Assembly (NCBI RefSeq): GCF_900094795.1
Contig: NZ_FMBC01000010.1
Span: 1 to 64,000 of the forward strand
DNA from: Kosakonia oryziphila
GTDB lineage: Bacteria; Pseudomonadota; Gammaproteobacteria; Enterobacterales; Enterobacteriaceae
Direction of reading: 5' to 3'
DNA length: 64,000 nt
The notes beneath the pieces were generated by a model. The model was not told the DNA's origin. It did no database searches and saw nothing but the letters and a program-made list of their open reading frames with translations. Shown piece after piece: positions 26,759-35,617 of this stretch (positions are counted from its first letter, which is position 1; the number at the start of each line of letters is the position of its first letter). Made by a program: the position numbers and the translations under genes.

Positions 26759-28545
26759 AAAGCGAAAACTTTTTCTGCCGACTGATTGGCATCGATACCC
26801 TGATAGCTTTCGACGGCATCATTCCTTCTGCGGCAGATTTTCAGCTCAGGCTCATTTCGCTCATCGAACAGCTCAATAAGGCCTTGCAGGAAGAGAACCA
26901 GACGGCCGAAGAGAGTGAAGCACTGTGTCGGCTGTTATGCGGCTATTTTGATAAGCGTCTGATGACCAATCAGAAAGACAACGCGCTCTCGTGGCAGCGT
27001 TATTCGTTAATGCATTACTTCTACGGCCATAATCAAAACCAGGCCGATAGCGATTTTATATCACAGATTGCGGCTCTGCTTCGCACCGATAGTAGCCTGA
27101 TGTTCCGCTACGCCAGAAAGATGCTCACGCTGCTGAAACAGGTTGAGGGGGAGACCGACGCGCTGGCTTCACTGAGCGCCACCTGCGCGCCCCGTACCTG
27201 GCTTGCGCGAGTGGAGGCGGAACCCGAACCGGAGGCAGACTATTTTGATACGCCAGCAACCACGCCCCGACTAATGGTGTTGATTATTGGCCCGTTTGCC
27301 CAGAAATGGTTCCACCACGCGAATCTGTCAACCACGGACAACGGCCATATCATCTGGATGGTTGCAGAGCATGCGACAACGCTCGCCAACCGGCTCGCGC
27401 ACAAGGAAGAGACACATCCATCAATGGCAGTCGTGACCCTTTTCCCCATCCTTGCTGATGGTGTGGAAAACAGTACGGTGCTGACGGAACAGCTAACCTC
27501 CTGGCAGTTTGTGTTCTCTTCCATTCGGCTCAGCAGACGCCTGCCCTGCATACCGGTTTTTTATACCCGTCTGAGCCAGCAACGCCATTCACACGATCCC
27601 GACAGGGCGATATGGACAAGTTCTCTGATGATGCCACCGTATGGGCAACTGACGCTGGAGTCGTGCTTCCGGCAGCTTGTGGACAAACTGAATGCCCACG
27701 ATGACGGCCAGGATCTGTACGCCATACAGCGATACGCGCTCGGCAGTACTTTTATCGCCTGGCTTGCCGAAAGCCGCCTGATGAACGTGCTGCAAACCTT
27801 ATTAGCCAATACCCCACTCAATCTGGCTGGCGTCATGCTTGCTGACTATGGGCGAGGGTTCATCCGCCACGGCGCCTGGTCACAGTGGTTGTCGGAGCGA
27901 TATGGCATTCTGCCCGCGCTTTCCACCTCAATTGCCATGCCGCCTTTGCCATCGTTGCCATTACCACCACAGCCAGAAATAGTAGTATGGCAGGAGCCGG
28001 AACCCCTCAACGCACCAGCACCGCACCGCAGTTCACTGCGGCCCGTCACCATCGGGCTACTGTTTCTGTTTGCCTGTCTGGTTGGCGGATTTTTCTACTA
28101 TGCCCGGTATAATATCAAGGAAATTCGCGAGCAGGTCAGACAGATTTCACCTTTGGGTGAGATCTTTACAACGCCTATGTCGAACCAAAACGTATCACTG
28201 TTCGCGTTGGAAAATACCGTGCCGTTATTTGAAAACGGCAGCAGCAATCTGATGTCTGACAGCGAAAAAACGCTGCTGGATATCATTCCGGCCATCAAAC
28301 GTTCGCCAGAAAAAATGTTTCTCATTATTGGTCACTCCGACAATACCGGCTCTTCCGCCACGAATCTGGCGCTCTCTACCGAGCGCGCTCAAGTCATTAA
28401 AAACTGGCTGGTCGAGCATACGGGGCTACCCGCCGAGCGGTTTATTACGGAAGGTGTTGGCGATACCCGACCCATCGCCAACAACGACACCAAAGAAGGA
28501 CGGGCGCAAAATCGCCGCGTTGAGATTATTCCCTTATCCCGATAA
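26752..28545 (+). CDS. T6SS-associated composite protein with C-terminal OmpA domain
   Basis: The ATG at 26752 lies inside the end of the glycosyltransferase gene and has a GGAG site 6 nt upstream, giving 597 residues. The N-terminal part (to about residue 140) vaguely matches the DotU domain of TssL. The middle part has VVTLFPILADG and RLPCIPVFYTRL, which resemble the NTPase region of TssM but lack a Walker A motif. A membrane segment near residue 440 is followed by an OmpA-like peptidoglycan-binding domain with IIGHSDNTGSS, LSTERAQVI and AQNRRVEIIP. It probably sits in the inner membrane and grips peptidoglycan, perhaps as an accessory membrane-complex part. The domain reading is my inference; the OmpA part is clear. 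Confidence 0.85.
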   Translation: MVKSENFFCRLIGIDTLIAFDGIIPSAADFQLRLISLIEQLNKALQEENQTAEESEALCRLLCGYFDKRLMTNQKDNALSWQRYSLMHYFYGHNQNQADSDFISQIAALLRTDSSLMFRYARKMLTLLKQVEGETDALASLSATCAPRTWLARVEAEPEPEADYFDTPATTPRLMVLIIGPFAQKWFHHANLSTTDNGHIIWMVAEHATTLANRLAHKEETHPSMAVVTLFPILADGVENSTVLTEQLTSWQFVFSSIRLSRRLPCIPVFYTRLSQQRHSHDPDRAIWTSSLMMPPYGQLTLESCFRQLVDKLNAHDDGQDLYAIQRYALGSTFIAWLAESRLMNVLQTLLANTPLNLAGVMLADYGRGFIRHGAWSQWLSERYGILPALSTSIAMPPLPSLPLPPQPEIVVWQEPEPLNAPAPHRSSLRPVTIGLLFLFACLVGGFFYYARYNIKEIREQVRQISPLGEIFTTPMSNQNVSLFALENTVPLFENGSSNLMSDSEKTLLDIIPAIKRSPEKMFLIIGHSDNTGSSATNLALSTERAQVIKNWLVEHTGLPAERFITEGVGDTRPIANNDTKEGRAQNRRVEIIPLSR

Positions 28546-28571
28546 CACCATTAAGGATGAAAAGGACTTAC

Positions 28572-29060
28572 ATGAACAAAACTCCCATGACTTATCCTCT
28601 TAATGAAGGCACTTTCACGACTCTTATGCCGCAGGAAGACCAGTCCATTAATATTCTGCGATATATGGACAAAGACAATAATCAATACAACATTTTGATT
28701 AACCGCACCACGCTGGAACAAGGCCAAACGGTGGACGATTTTTGCGAGAAGCAGTGGGATAAAATGAAGCGCTTTGTGCCGGGATTTGAGGTGGAAGGAA
28801 AAAATCTGCGCCATGAAATCGGTCCGGCCAAATTACAGGTGCTGCAAACCGCCAATAAATTCCTTGAAGATGGCGCCTGGGTCAGACAAGTCTCTTCGAT
28901 TGTGACACTGCCCCAACATCCGCAGCACAACCCCGATTCACGCAATTTGCTGGTGTTTACGCTGGCCGTTTATAACGACTTTACCGAAGCGCAACGTAAG
29001 CACTATGTCCGCATTATCAATAGCTTTATACCGGTGGAAACGGCGATGAGTATTGAGTGA
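28572..29060 (+). CDS. Eag-type T6SS effector chaperone (DUF1795/DcrB-like)
   Basis: The 162-residue product looks like the DUF1795 family. Its T6SS members (EagT6, EagR) bind the N-terminal transmembrane segments of PAAR-containing effectors and load them on VgrG. Typical features are the start YPLNEGTFTTLMPQEDQSINILRY and the segment TVDDFCEKQWDKM. The ATG at 28572 has an AAGGA site at good spacing; an ATG 15 nt upstream has none. It closes the right arm. No partner effector is visible in the window. Confidence 0.8.
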   Translation: MNKTPMTYPLNEGTFTTLMPQEDQSINILRYMDKDNNQYNILINRTTLEQGQTVDDFCEKQWDKMKRFVPGFEVEGKNLRHEIGPAKLQVLQTANKFLEDGAWVRQVSSIVTLPQHPQHNPDSRNLLVFTLAVYNDFTEAQRKHYVRIINSFIPVETAMSIE

Positions 29061-29092
29061 TCCCTTCGGCCCCCCGGAAAGGCTGAGGGATC
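29059..29092 (+). terminator. Imperfect hairpin at end of right T6SS arm
   Basis: GATCCCTTCGGCC pairs imperfectly with GGCTGAGGGATC, starting at the last base of the stop region of the DUF1795 gene. There is no T-run after it. It is a plausible weak terminator for the tssF arm. Confidence 0.4.
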
Positions 29093-29108
29093 TCCATAAA
29101 TCAGCGCG

Positions 29109-29136
29109 AACCTACCAGCAACTATTCTGGTAGGTT
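29109..29136. repeat. Inverted repeat after the T6SS island
   Basis: A 10-bp perfect inverted repeat (AACCTACCAG and CTGGTAGGTT) with an 8-nt loop lies in the gap after the T6SS genes. It may be a second weak terminator or the mark of an island junction. The rest of 29061-29240 shows no gene. Confidence 0.5.
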
Positions 29137-29239
29137 CTGGCGAGATGGTTAAGAACGGTGCTCAGGGAAGTGAAAAGCGTTATGAAAAACGCATATCTGC
29201 AATCAAAGCCTAACTGAGCGCCCTTTCACCTTTATCTTC

Positions 29240-29454
<215 letters not shown>

Positions 29455-29471
29455 GCGGTTGTGCTAATGAA

Positions 29472-29500
29472 ATGCAGTATGAGTATCAGGCATACTGCAT
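29472..29500. repeat. Inverted repeat downstream of cbrC
   Basis: ATGCAGTATG and CATACTGCAT form a 10-bp perfect stem with a 9-nt loop. No T-run follows on either strand. The remaining gap to the cbrC stop (29501-29617) has no visible gene. Confidence 0.55.
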
Positions 29501-29617
29501 AGCTTATTCAGCAATCAGAACGGCAGATGAACGCTTAACCCAATTCCCAAAGGTGAATTTATCATGTTAACATTCGAGTAATTTCGACATCTATTGTTCC
29601 TTATTCCGTGGAGCTGC

Positions 29618-30226
<609 letters not shown>

Positions 30227-30227
30227 T

Positions 30228-30412
30228 TATACCCGTCATACTTCAAGTTGCATGTGCGTTGGCTTTTTTATTCGGCTCATCCCTGAGCCTTACCCCTTCG
30301 GGGCCGCTGCTTACAGCGTTCAAAGAGGCCAACCTTCGGTTGGGCAAATTCGTTCCCGACGAATTTGTCACTGCGTCGCCGCCTTCCTGCAACTCGAATT
30401 ATTTAGGGTATA
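30228..30412 (+). repeat. ERIC-like element, copy 2 (185 bp)
   Basis: This copy has the same ends and hairpin-rich core as the element at 29241, without its 29-bp extra segment. It fills the space between the yieH stop (2 bp away) and the cbrC start (22 bp away). Any cbrC promoter or leader must therefore lie in or beyond it. Confidence 0.8.
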
Positions 30413-30414
30413 GA

Positions 30415-31080
30415 TTAACGCGTAACATGCCACCCACGCGCACGCCAGAGTTCCGGCAACTGCGCTAAATCAGTGAACGTCGTCACCTTAGGGTGATCAA
30501 TGGGTTTGTTATGCGGGTCGGCGCAGAAGTAATAGACTTCCATCCCTGCCTCGATTCCAGATTGTGCCCCAGCGGAGGAGTCATCCACCAGAATACAGTT
30601 CACAGGATCAACATTCAGCGCTCTGGCAGCATGGTACATTAACGCCGGATCGGGCTTCCAGCGTTGGATGTCATAACCGCTAAACAGTTTGTCAGGAAAG
30701 TGATGTAGCATGCCTAATTTGCCTAATGAGTGTTGCATTTTGCTGACCGGGCCATTAGAAACTACACACATCGGTACACTCACTGCGTCCAGCAATGCGT
30801 TCGCACCGGCAATCACCTCCAGTTCGCTGTCGAACAGGCGCGCCACTTCCCCACGATAAATGGGTTCAAGCTCCTCTTTCGCCAGGCTGACACCGCGCTC
30901 CCCGGCGATGACATCAATAATTTCATATAATTTCATACCCTTAAAGCGTTTGAAGACCTCTTTCAGATCCAGCGTGATGCCAAAAGCCTTAAACATATGC
31001 ACATAGGCGCGGGAACAAATAACTTCACTATCGACCAGGGTGCCGTCACAGTCGAAGAATATTGCATCAATGTGGGACAT
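30415..31080 (-). CDS. yieH: HAD-family phosphatase YieH (6-phosphogluconate phosphatase)
   Basis: YieH is a HAD phosphatase with activity on 6-phosphogluconate in E. coli. The catalytic motif FFDCDGTLVD is at residues 8-17, with the nucleophile Asp10 and acid-base Asp12. VVSNGP (motif II), KPDP (motif III) and LVDDSSAG (motif IV) follow. The 221-residue length is normal. It diverges from adeP, as in E. coli, and its 3' end abuts an ERIC-like repeat. Confidence 0.94.
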   Translation of the reverse strand: MSHIDAIFFDCDGTLVDSEVICSRAYVHMFKAFGITLDLKEVFKRFKGMKLYEIIDVIAGERGVSLAKEELEPIYRGEVARLFDSELEVIAGANALLDAVSVPMCVVSNGPVSKMQHSLGKLGMLHHFPDKLFSGYDIQRWKPDPALMYHAARALNVDPVNCILVDDSSAGAQSGIEAGMEVYYFCADPHNKPIDHPKVTTFTDLAQLPELWRARGWHVTR

Positions 31081-31130
31081 GCCATTTCCTGTTATTGCGA
31101 GTTTAACGTTTACTTAACGCAGATAGCGAA

Positions 31131-31146
31131 GCGCAATCGTTGCCGT
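31131..31146. promoter_or_regulatory. Candidate PurR operator upstream of adeP
   Basis: The 16-bp block GCGCAATCGTTGCCGT matches the PurR consensus at most of its fixed positions, including the CGCAA and CGTT core. It lies about 100 bp before adeP, a purine permease whose E. coli counterpart is, to my knowledge, in the PurR regulon. Confidence 0.45.
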
Positions 31147-31248
31147 ATAAGCAAATTCAATGAAAAAAAGTGTGTGATAACCGTCAATATTGTCTCATTT
31201 TGGTATAGGATAGCGACGATTTTCCCTCCCTAATTCCGGAAATTGATA

Positions 31249-32586
31249 ATGAGCCAACAACACACTACCCAGGCCCCGGGCCAGGGGTTGCTTGACCGCG
31301 TGTTTAAACTACGCGAGCACGGCACATCGGCACGCACCGAAGTGATCGCAGGTTTCACGACGTTTTTGACGATGGTGTATATCGTTTTTGTTAATCCCCA
31401 GATTCTGGGCGTCGCCGGGATGGATACCAGCGCAGTATTTGTGACCACCTGCCTGATTGCTGCATTCGGCAGCATCCTGATGGGGCTGGTAGCTAACCTG
31501 CCAGTTGCGCTGGCGCCGGCAATGGGTCTGAACGCCTTCTTTGCGTTTGTGGTTGTTGGTGCCATGGGGCTTTCCTGGCAGATCGGCATGGGCGCAATCT
31601 TCTGGGGAGCGGTAGGTCTGTTGCTGCTGACTTTGTTCCGTGTTCGTTACTGGATGATCGCTAATATTCCGGTCAGTCTGCGTGTGGGTATCACCAGCGG
31701 TATCGGGCTATTTATTGGCATGATGGGGCTGAAAAATGCTGGTGTAATCGTGCCGAACAAAGAGACGCTGGTGAGCATCGGTAACCTGACTTCCCACAGC
31801 GTTCTGCTGGGCGTTCTTGGTTTCTTTATTATTGCTATTCTGGCATCGCGCAGTATTCACGCCGCTGTGCTGGTGTCGATTGTTGTCACCACCCTGCTGG
31901 GCTGGCTGCTGGGCGATGTGCAGTATCACGGTATTGTTTCTGCGCCGCCGAGCGTGACAAGCGTTGTCGGTAATGTGGATCTGGTCGGTTCCTTTAATAT
32001 TGGCCTGGCGGGTGTGATCTTCTCGTTTATGCTGGTGAACCTGTTTGATTCCTCCGGTACGCTGATTGGCGTGACCGATAAAGCCGGGCTGGTGGATGAA
32101 AGTGGTAAGTTCCCGCGCATGAAGCAAGCGCTGTTTGTCGACAGTATCTCTTCGGTAACTGGCGCCTTTATCGGCACCTCTTCTGTTACCGCGTATATCG
32201 AGTCTTCTTCCGGTGTTTCTGTTGGTGGCCGTACCGGCCTGACGGCGGTTGTGGTTGGCCTGCTGTTCCTATTGGTAATCTTCCTGTCGCCGCTAGCGGG
32301 TATGGTGCCGGGCTATGCTGCTGCGGGTGCGCTGATCTATGTGGGCGTGCTGATGACGTCCAGCCTGGCACGTGTGCAGTGGCATGATCTGACAGAAGCT
32401 GTGCCAGCGTTTATCACTGCGGTAATGATGCCGTTCAGCTTCTCGATTACCGAAGGTATCGCGTTGGGCTTTATCTCTTACTGCGTGATGAAAATCGGTA
32501 CTGGCCGCCTGCGCGAACTCAGCCCATGCGTGATTGTGGTTGCGGTGCTGTTCCTGCTGAAAATCGTCTTTATCGACGCGCATTAA
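31249..32586 (+). CDS. adeP: Adenine permease AdeP (YieG)
   Basis: AdeP is a proton-driven adenine importer of the AzgA-like NCS2 branch in the inner membrane. The 445-residue product has 12-14 hydrophobic segments and the conserved blocks TEVIAGFTTFLTMVYIVFVNP, APAMGLNAFFAF and DSSGTLIGV. I start at ATG 31249; an in-frame TTG two codons upstream is unlikely. It diverges from yieH with a candidate PurR site between them and converges with yieF. Confidence 0.95.
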   Translation: MSQQHTTQAPGQGLLDRVFKLREHGTSARTEVIAGFTTFLTMVYIVFVNPQILGVAGMDTSAVFVTTCLIAAFGSILMGLVANLPVALAPAMGLNAFFAFVVVGAMGLSWQIGMGAIFWGAVGLLLLTLFRVRYWMIANIPVSLRVGITSGIGLFIGMMGLKNAGVIVPNKETLVSIGNLTSHSVLLGVLGFFIIAILASRSIHAAVLVSIVVTTLLGWLLGDVQYHGIVSAPPSVTSVVGNVDLVGSFNIGLAGVIFSFMLVNLFDSSGTLIGVTDKAGLVDESGKFPRMKQALFVDSISSVTGAFIGTSSVTAYIESSSGVSVGGRTGLTAVVVGLLFLLVIFLSPLAGMVPGYAAAGALIYVGVLMTSSLARVQWHDLTEAVPAFITAVMMPFSFSITEGIALGFISYCVMKIGTGRLRELSPCVIVVAVLFLLKIVFIDAH

Positions 32587-32594
32587 TGCCTTTT

Positions 32595-32615
32595 CCCTCT
32601 CGCGCTGCGGGAGGG
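32595..32615 (+). terminator. Terminator between adeP and yieF
   Basis: A stem CCCTC-T-CGC paired with GCG-G-GAGGG lies 9 bp after the adeP stop and is followed by GTTTCC. It sits between convergent genes and probably serves adeP, perhaps both. Confidence 0.55.
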
Positions 32616-32622
32616 GTTTCCA

Positions 32623-33189
32623 TTACGGCCTAACGCGCTGAATATAATCGCCGAAAGCCGTAAGCTGGTCAGTCAGATGGTCAAGCGTACTTTGATCGAT
32701 CACTTCTCCCGCCTGCTGATCAACCTTGCTTTGAATCACCCCGCCCATAAACTCCGGTTTGTTCATCACCATCGCATCAAGGAACACCAGGATCTGGCGC
32801 AAATGATATTGGCAACGCGCTCCGCCAATCACGCCCATTGAACTGGTCTGAATCAGCACCGGCTTACCCGCCAGCGGCTGCTCTGGTAAGCGAGACAGCC
32901 AGTCAATTGCATTCTTCAGGCCGCCCGGTACCGAGTAGTTATATTCCGGCGTCACAATCACCACGCCGTCAGCCGCTCGGATGTGTTCGCCAAGCTCGCG
33001 CACACTTTCCGGGAAACCTTCTTCCTGCTGAATATCGGCATCGTACAGCGGGATATTGGCAATCGAAGGTAGCGGCGTGATGCCCATGCCTGCGGGCGCA
33101 AGCCTGGGCAATGTGCGCGCGACCATGGCATTAAAAGAACCTTTACGCAGGCTACCGAGCAGGGTCACAACCTTGAGTTCAACAGACAT
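32623..33189 (-). CDS. yieF: NAD(P)H:quinone/chromate reductase YieF (ChrR)
   Basis: YieF is an FMN-dependent soluble reductase of quinones and chromate. The 188-residue product has the FMN-binding N-terminal motif LLGSLRKGSFN, the TPEYNYSVPGGLKNAIDW signature of the NADPH-dependent FMN reductase family, and a normal length. It follows yieE by 20 nt, so the two form an operon as in E. coli. Confidence 0.95.
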   Translation of the reverse strand: MSVELKVVTLLGSLRKGSFNAMVARTLPRLAPAGMGITPLPSIANIPLYDADIQQEEGFPESVRELGEHIRAADGVVIVTPEYNYSVPGGLKNAIDWLSRLPEQPLAGKPVLIQTSSMGVIGGARCQYHLRQILVFLDAMVMNKPEFMGGVIQSKVDQQAGEVIDQSTLDHLTDQLTAFGDYIQRVRP

Positions 33190-33209
33190 GATGATTCCTC
33201 ATTATGGGA

Positions 33210-33944
33210 TCAATTAAGGATCAGGGTCTTCTCTGCGGGCAAGCTGGTGAAACGCATTAAACGGGAGGCGGGATCGTTGGCGCGCGTTTGCACATCGGAG
33301 AGATAACGCCACCCTGTACGGCTATCGAATTCCCATATTTTCAGGCTTTCGATGGCAGGTGATACCGCTACAGACCAGATCAGCACATCTTCTGCATCAC
33401 ACATCACTTCAACACGCGTTAGCGGCATCAGGCGCAGACGGCCGGATCCCGGCAACAGTTGCAGCAGTCCTTGATCGTCGTGCATTCGATGGATCAATTT
33501 CATTGCACTCTGGCGCAGTGTTACAAGTTGGGTTTGCGCTTCGCCAGGATCGTTTTGGTTATTGATCCACAGTAGCTCATTATTGCTTAAAAGGGGCTTC
33601 TGCGCGTGAAAACTGCGCGTTGCACGTTGCAACTCCATATCCAGACCACAAACGCCTTCAGTCGTAATGGCGACGCCCACCAGGTTCCCTGCATAGGCCA
33701 GCGAAAAGTGCGGCAGACTAGCGTCGGCAAACTTCGGCTTGCCGCTGGATTCAATGACTATATCTGGCAGTTCGCTGGTGCCATACAGCATAAACATCAT
33801 TTCAGCGAGTAATGCACGGGAAGCAAGAAAACGTGTGCGGCGATGCGCAGGAAGCTGGCGGGCCATATCGTGACAGGACAGCGGTAGTCGGGTGGAGACA
33901 AGATGCCCTTCAGAAATTATCCCTCGTGCAAAATGCGTAGCCAT
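33210..33944 (-). CDS. yieE: 4'-phosphopantetheinyl transferase-like protein YieE
   Basis: YieE belongs to the phosphopantetheinyl transferase superfamily, which attaches the CoA-derived arm to carrier proteins; its target is not known. The 244-residue product has FLASRALLAEM, KPKFAD, HFSLAYAGNLVGVAI and GLDME. These correspond to the CoA-binding and Mg-binding (Asp-x-Glu) regions, although later active-site motifs are weak. It is the first gene of the yieE-yieF pair. In E. coli yidZ and mdtL lie upstream; here mnmE follows after a 200-bp gap. Confidence 0.88.
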   Translation of the reverse strand: MATHFARGIISEGHLVSTRLPLSCHDMARQLPAHRRTRFLASRALLAEMMFMLYGTSELPDIVIESSGKPKFADASLPHFSLAYAGNLVGVAITTEGVCGLDMELQRATRSFHAQKPLLSNNELLWINNQNDPGEAQTQLVTLRQSAMKLIHRMHDDQGLLQLLPGSGRLRLMPLTRVEVMCDAEDVLIWSVAVSPAIESLKIWEFDSRTGWRYLSDVQTRANDPASRLMRFTSLPAEKTLILN

Positions 33945-33969
33945 TTTTCTCTCCGTGATAATGGTCTGA

Positions 33970-33990
33970 ATCGGTTCGAATTGAACCGAT
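33970..33990. promoter_or_regulatory. Palindrome upstream of yieE (possible operator)
   Basis: ATCGGTTC and GAACCGAT form perfect 8-bp arms around GAATT, 26 bp upstream of the yieE start. The size and spacing suit an operator for a dimeric repressor. No regulator gene is adjacent. Nothing else is recognisable in the rest of the gap up to the mnmE terminator. Confidence 0.45.
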
Positions 33991-34118
33991 GGTGAATATT
34001 ATCGCCCATGGTTCATAGGTTTTAATGTGTAAATTGGCATCTGAAAAGCCCTGACGGAGATATTTACACTTTGATTGGTTAATTCAGCACGTTACGATAA
34101 TTCGTCGTTATAACAGGA

Positions 34119-34137
34119 ACGGCCATTTTACGGCCGT
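34119..34137 (-). terminator. mnmE terminator
   Basis: ACGGCC and GGCCGT form a stem about 10 bp after the mnmE stop on the - strand, followed by TCCTGTT. A similar hairpin follows mnmE in E. coli as far as I recall. Confidence 0.6.
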
Positions 34138-34146
34138 CCCGTACGA

Positions 34147-35511
34147 TTATTTACCAATACAAAAGCTGGAGAAGATACGGCCCAGTAAATCATCGGAGGT
34201 AAACTCGCCGGTGATCTCGCTCAGGTTCTGCTGCGCAAGGCGCAGTTCTTCAGCCAGCAATTCACCAGCCCAGGCTCCCAACAGTTGTGCTTTACCCTGT
34301 TGCAGATGCTCTGCGGCCGCCTCGAGCGCCTGTAAGTGCCGGCGACGCGCCAGGAAACCGCCTTCCATGCTGGTGTCAAAACCCATACTTTGCTTGAGAT
34401 GCTGACGCAGTACGTTAACGCCTTCGCCGGTGCGCGCAGAGAGACGCACAAGTGAGTGATTGTTCACATCACTGATACCCAGCGATTCTCCTGTAACGTC
34501 AGCTTTATTACGTACCACGGTGATCGGTAATCTGGCGGGCAGACGGGCAATAAAGTCCGGCCAGATTTCCGCCGGATCAACCGCATCAGTGGTGGTGCCA
34601 TCAACCATAAACAGCACGCGGTCGGCCTGCTCAATCTCCTGCCAGGCGCGTTCGATACCGATACGTTCCACTTCGTCGCTGGCTTCGCGTAAACCAGCGG
34701 TATCGATAATGTGTAGCGGCATACCGTCGATATGTATGTGCTCGCGCAATACGTCGCGCGTGGTGCCTGCAATATCAGTCACAATAGCGGCTTCACGCCC
34801 GGCCAGCGCGTTCAACAGGCTCGATTTCCCGGCGTTTGGGCGACCAGCGATAACCACTTTCATCCCTTCACGCAGCAAGCTTCCCTGACGCGCTTCGGCT
34901 CGTACCGCGTCCAGATCGGCAATAACGTCGTTCAACTGAGCTTCGATTTTGCCGTCTGAAAGGAAGTCGATCTCTTCATCCGGGAAGTCGATAGCTGCTT
35001 CTACATAGATGCGCAGGTGAGTAAGTGCTTCCACAAGATGATTAACTCGGGCGGAGAAAGCGCCCTGCAACGAGTTCAGCGCAGAGCGCGCAGCCTGCTC
35101 GGAACTGGCATCAATTAAATCGGCAATTGCTTCAGCCTGCGCCAGATCGAGCTTATCGTTAAGGAACGCACGCTCAGAGAACTCGCCCGGTCGGGCAATA
35201 CGCAACCCTGGTAAAGTCAGTATGCGTTTTAACAGCAGGTCGAGGATAACCGGGCCGCCGTGCCCCTGTAGCTCCAGTACATCTTCCCCAGTAAAGGAGT
35301 TCGGGCCAGGGAACCACAGCGCAATGCCTTGATCCAGTGCGCTGCCATCGGCGTCCTGGAACGGCAGATAGTCGGCATAACGCGGTTTAGGCAGCTTGCC
35401 CAGCACCGCCTGCGCCACGTCTCGCGCTTTTACGCCCGAAATGCGCAGGATGCCCACACCACCGCGTCCCGGTGGGGTTGCCTGTGCGACGATAGTGTCG
35501 TTATGGCTCAT
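34147..35511 (-). CDS. mnmE: tRNA modification GTPase MnmE (TrmE)
   Basis: MnmE works with MnmG to place the cmnm5 group on U34 of tRNAs that read NNA/NNG codons. The 454-residue product has an N-terminal formyl-THF-binding domain ([22 protein letters not shown]) and a GTPase domain with G1 [10 protein letters not shown]3 DTAG and G4 NKAD. It ends in the family C-terminal motif FCIGK, whose Cys is needed for function. It lies downstream of yidC, the standard arrangement. Confidence 0.98.
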   Translation of the reverse strand: MSHNDTIVAQATPPGRGGVGILRISGVKARDVAQAVLGKLPKPRYADYLPFQDADGSALDQGIALWFPGPNSFTGEDVLELQGHGGPVILDLLLKRILTLPGLRIARPGEFSERAFLNDKLDLAQAEAIADLIDASSEQAARSALNSLQGAFSARVNHLVEALTHLRIYVEAAIDFPDEEIDFLSDGKIEAQLNDVIADLDAVRAEARQGSLLREGMKVVIAGRPNAGKSSLLNALAGREAAIVTDIAGTTRDVLREHIHIDGMPLHIIDTAGLREASDEVERIGIERAWQEIEQADRVLFMVDGTTTDAVDPAEIWPDFIARLPARLPITVVRNKADVTGESLGISDVNNHSLVRLSARTGEGVNVLRQHLKQSMGFDTSMEGGFLARRRHLQALEAAAEHLQQGKAQLLGAWAGELLAEELRLAQQNLSEITGEFTSDDLLGRIFSSFCIGK

Positions 35512-35529
35512 GGTATGTTTTCCGAAATC

Positions 35530-35561
35530 TCAAAATAAAAAAAGGCGGTCAACTGACCGCC
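35530..35561 (-). terminator. Rho-independent terminator after yidC operon
   Basis: GGCGGTCA and TGACCGCC form an 8-bp perfect stem with a tiny loop, followed on the - strand by seven T residues and a further T-rich stretch. It lies between yidC and mnmE and should end the rpmH-yidC transcript, with some read-through possible. Confidence 0.85.
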
Positions 35562-35581
35562 CTTTGTTTGTTGTTCCTTTT

Positions 35582-35613
35582 GCCGGGTGGCGCTTCGCTT
35601 ACCCGGCCTACAG
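35582..35613. repeat. REP (PU) element
   Basis: GCCGGGTGGCGCTTCGCTTACCCGGC followed by CTACAG is a typical enterobacterial REP palindrome. It sits directly after the yidC stop and may protect the 3' end of its mRNA. Confidence 0.9.
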
Positions 35614-35617
35614 CGTA

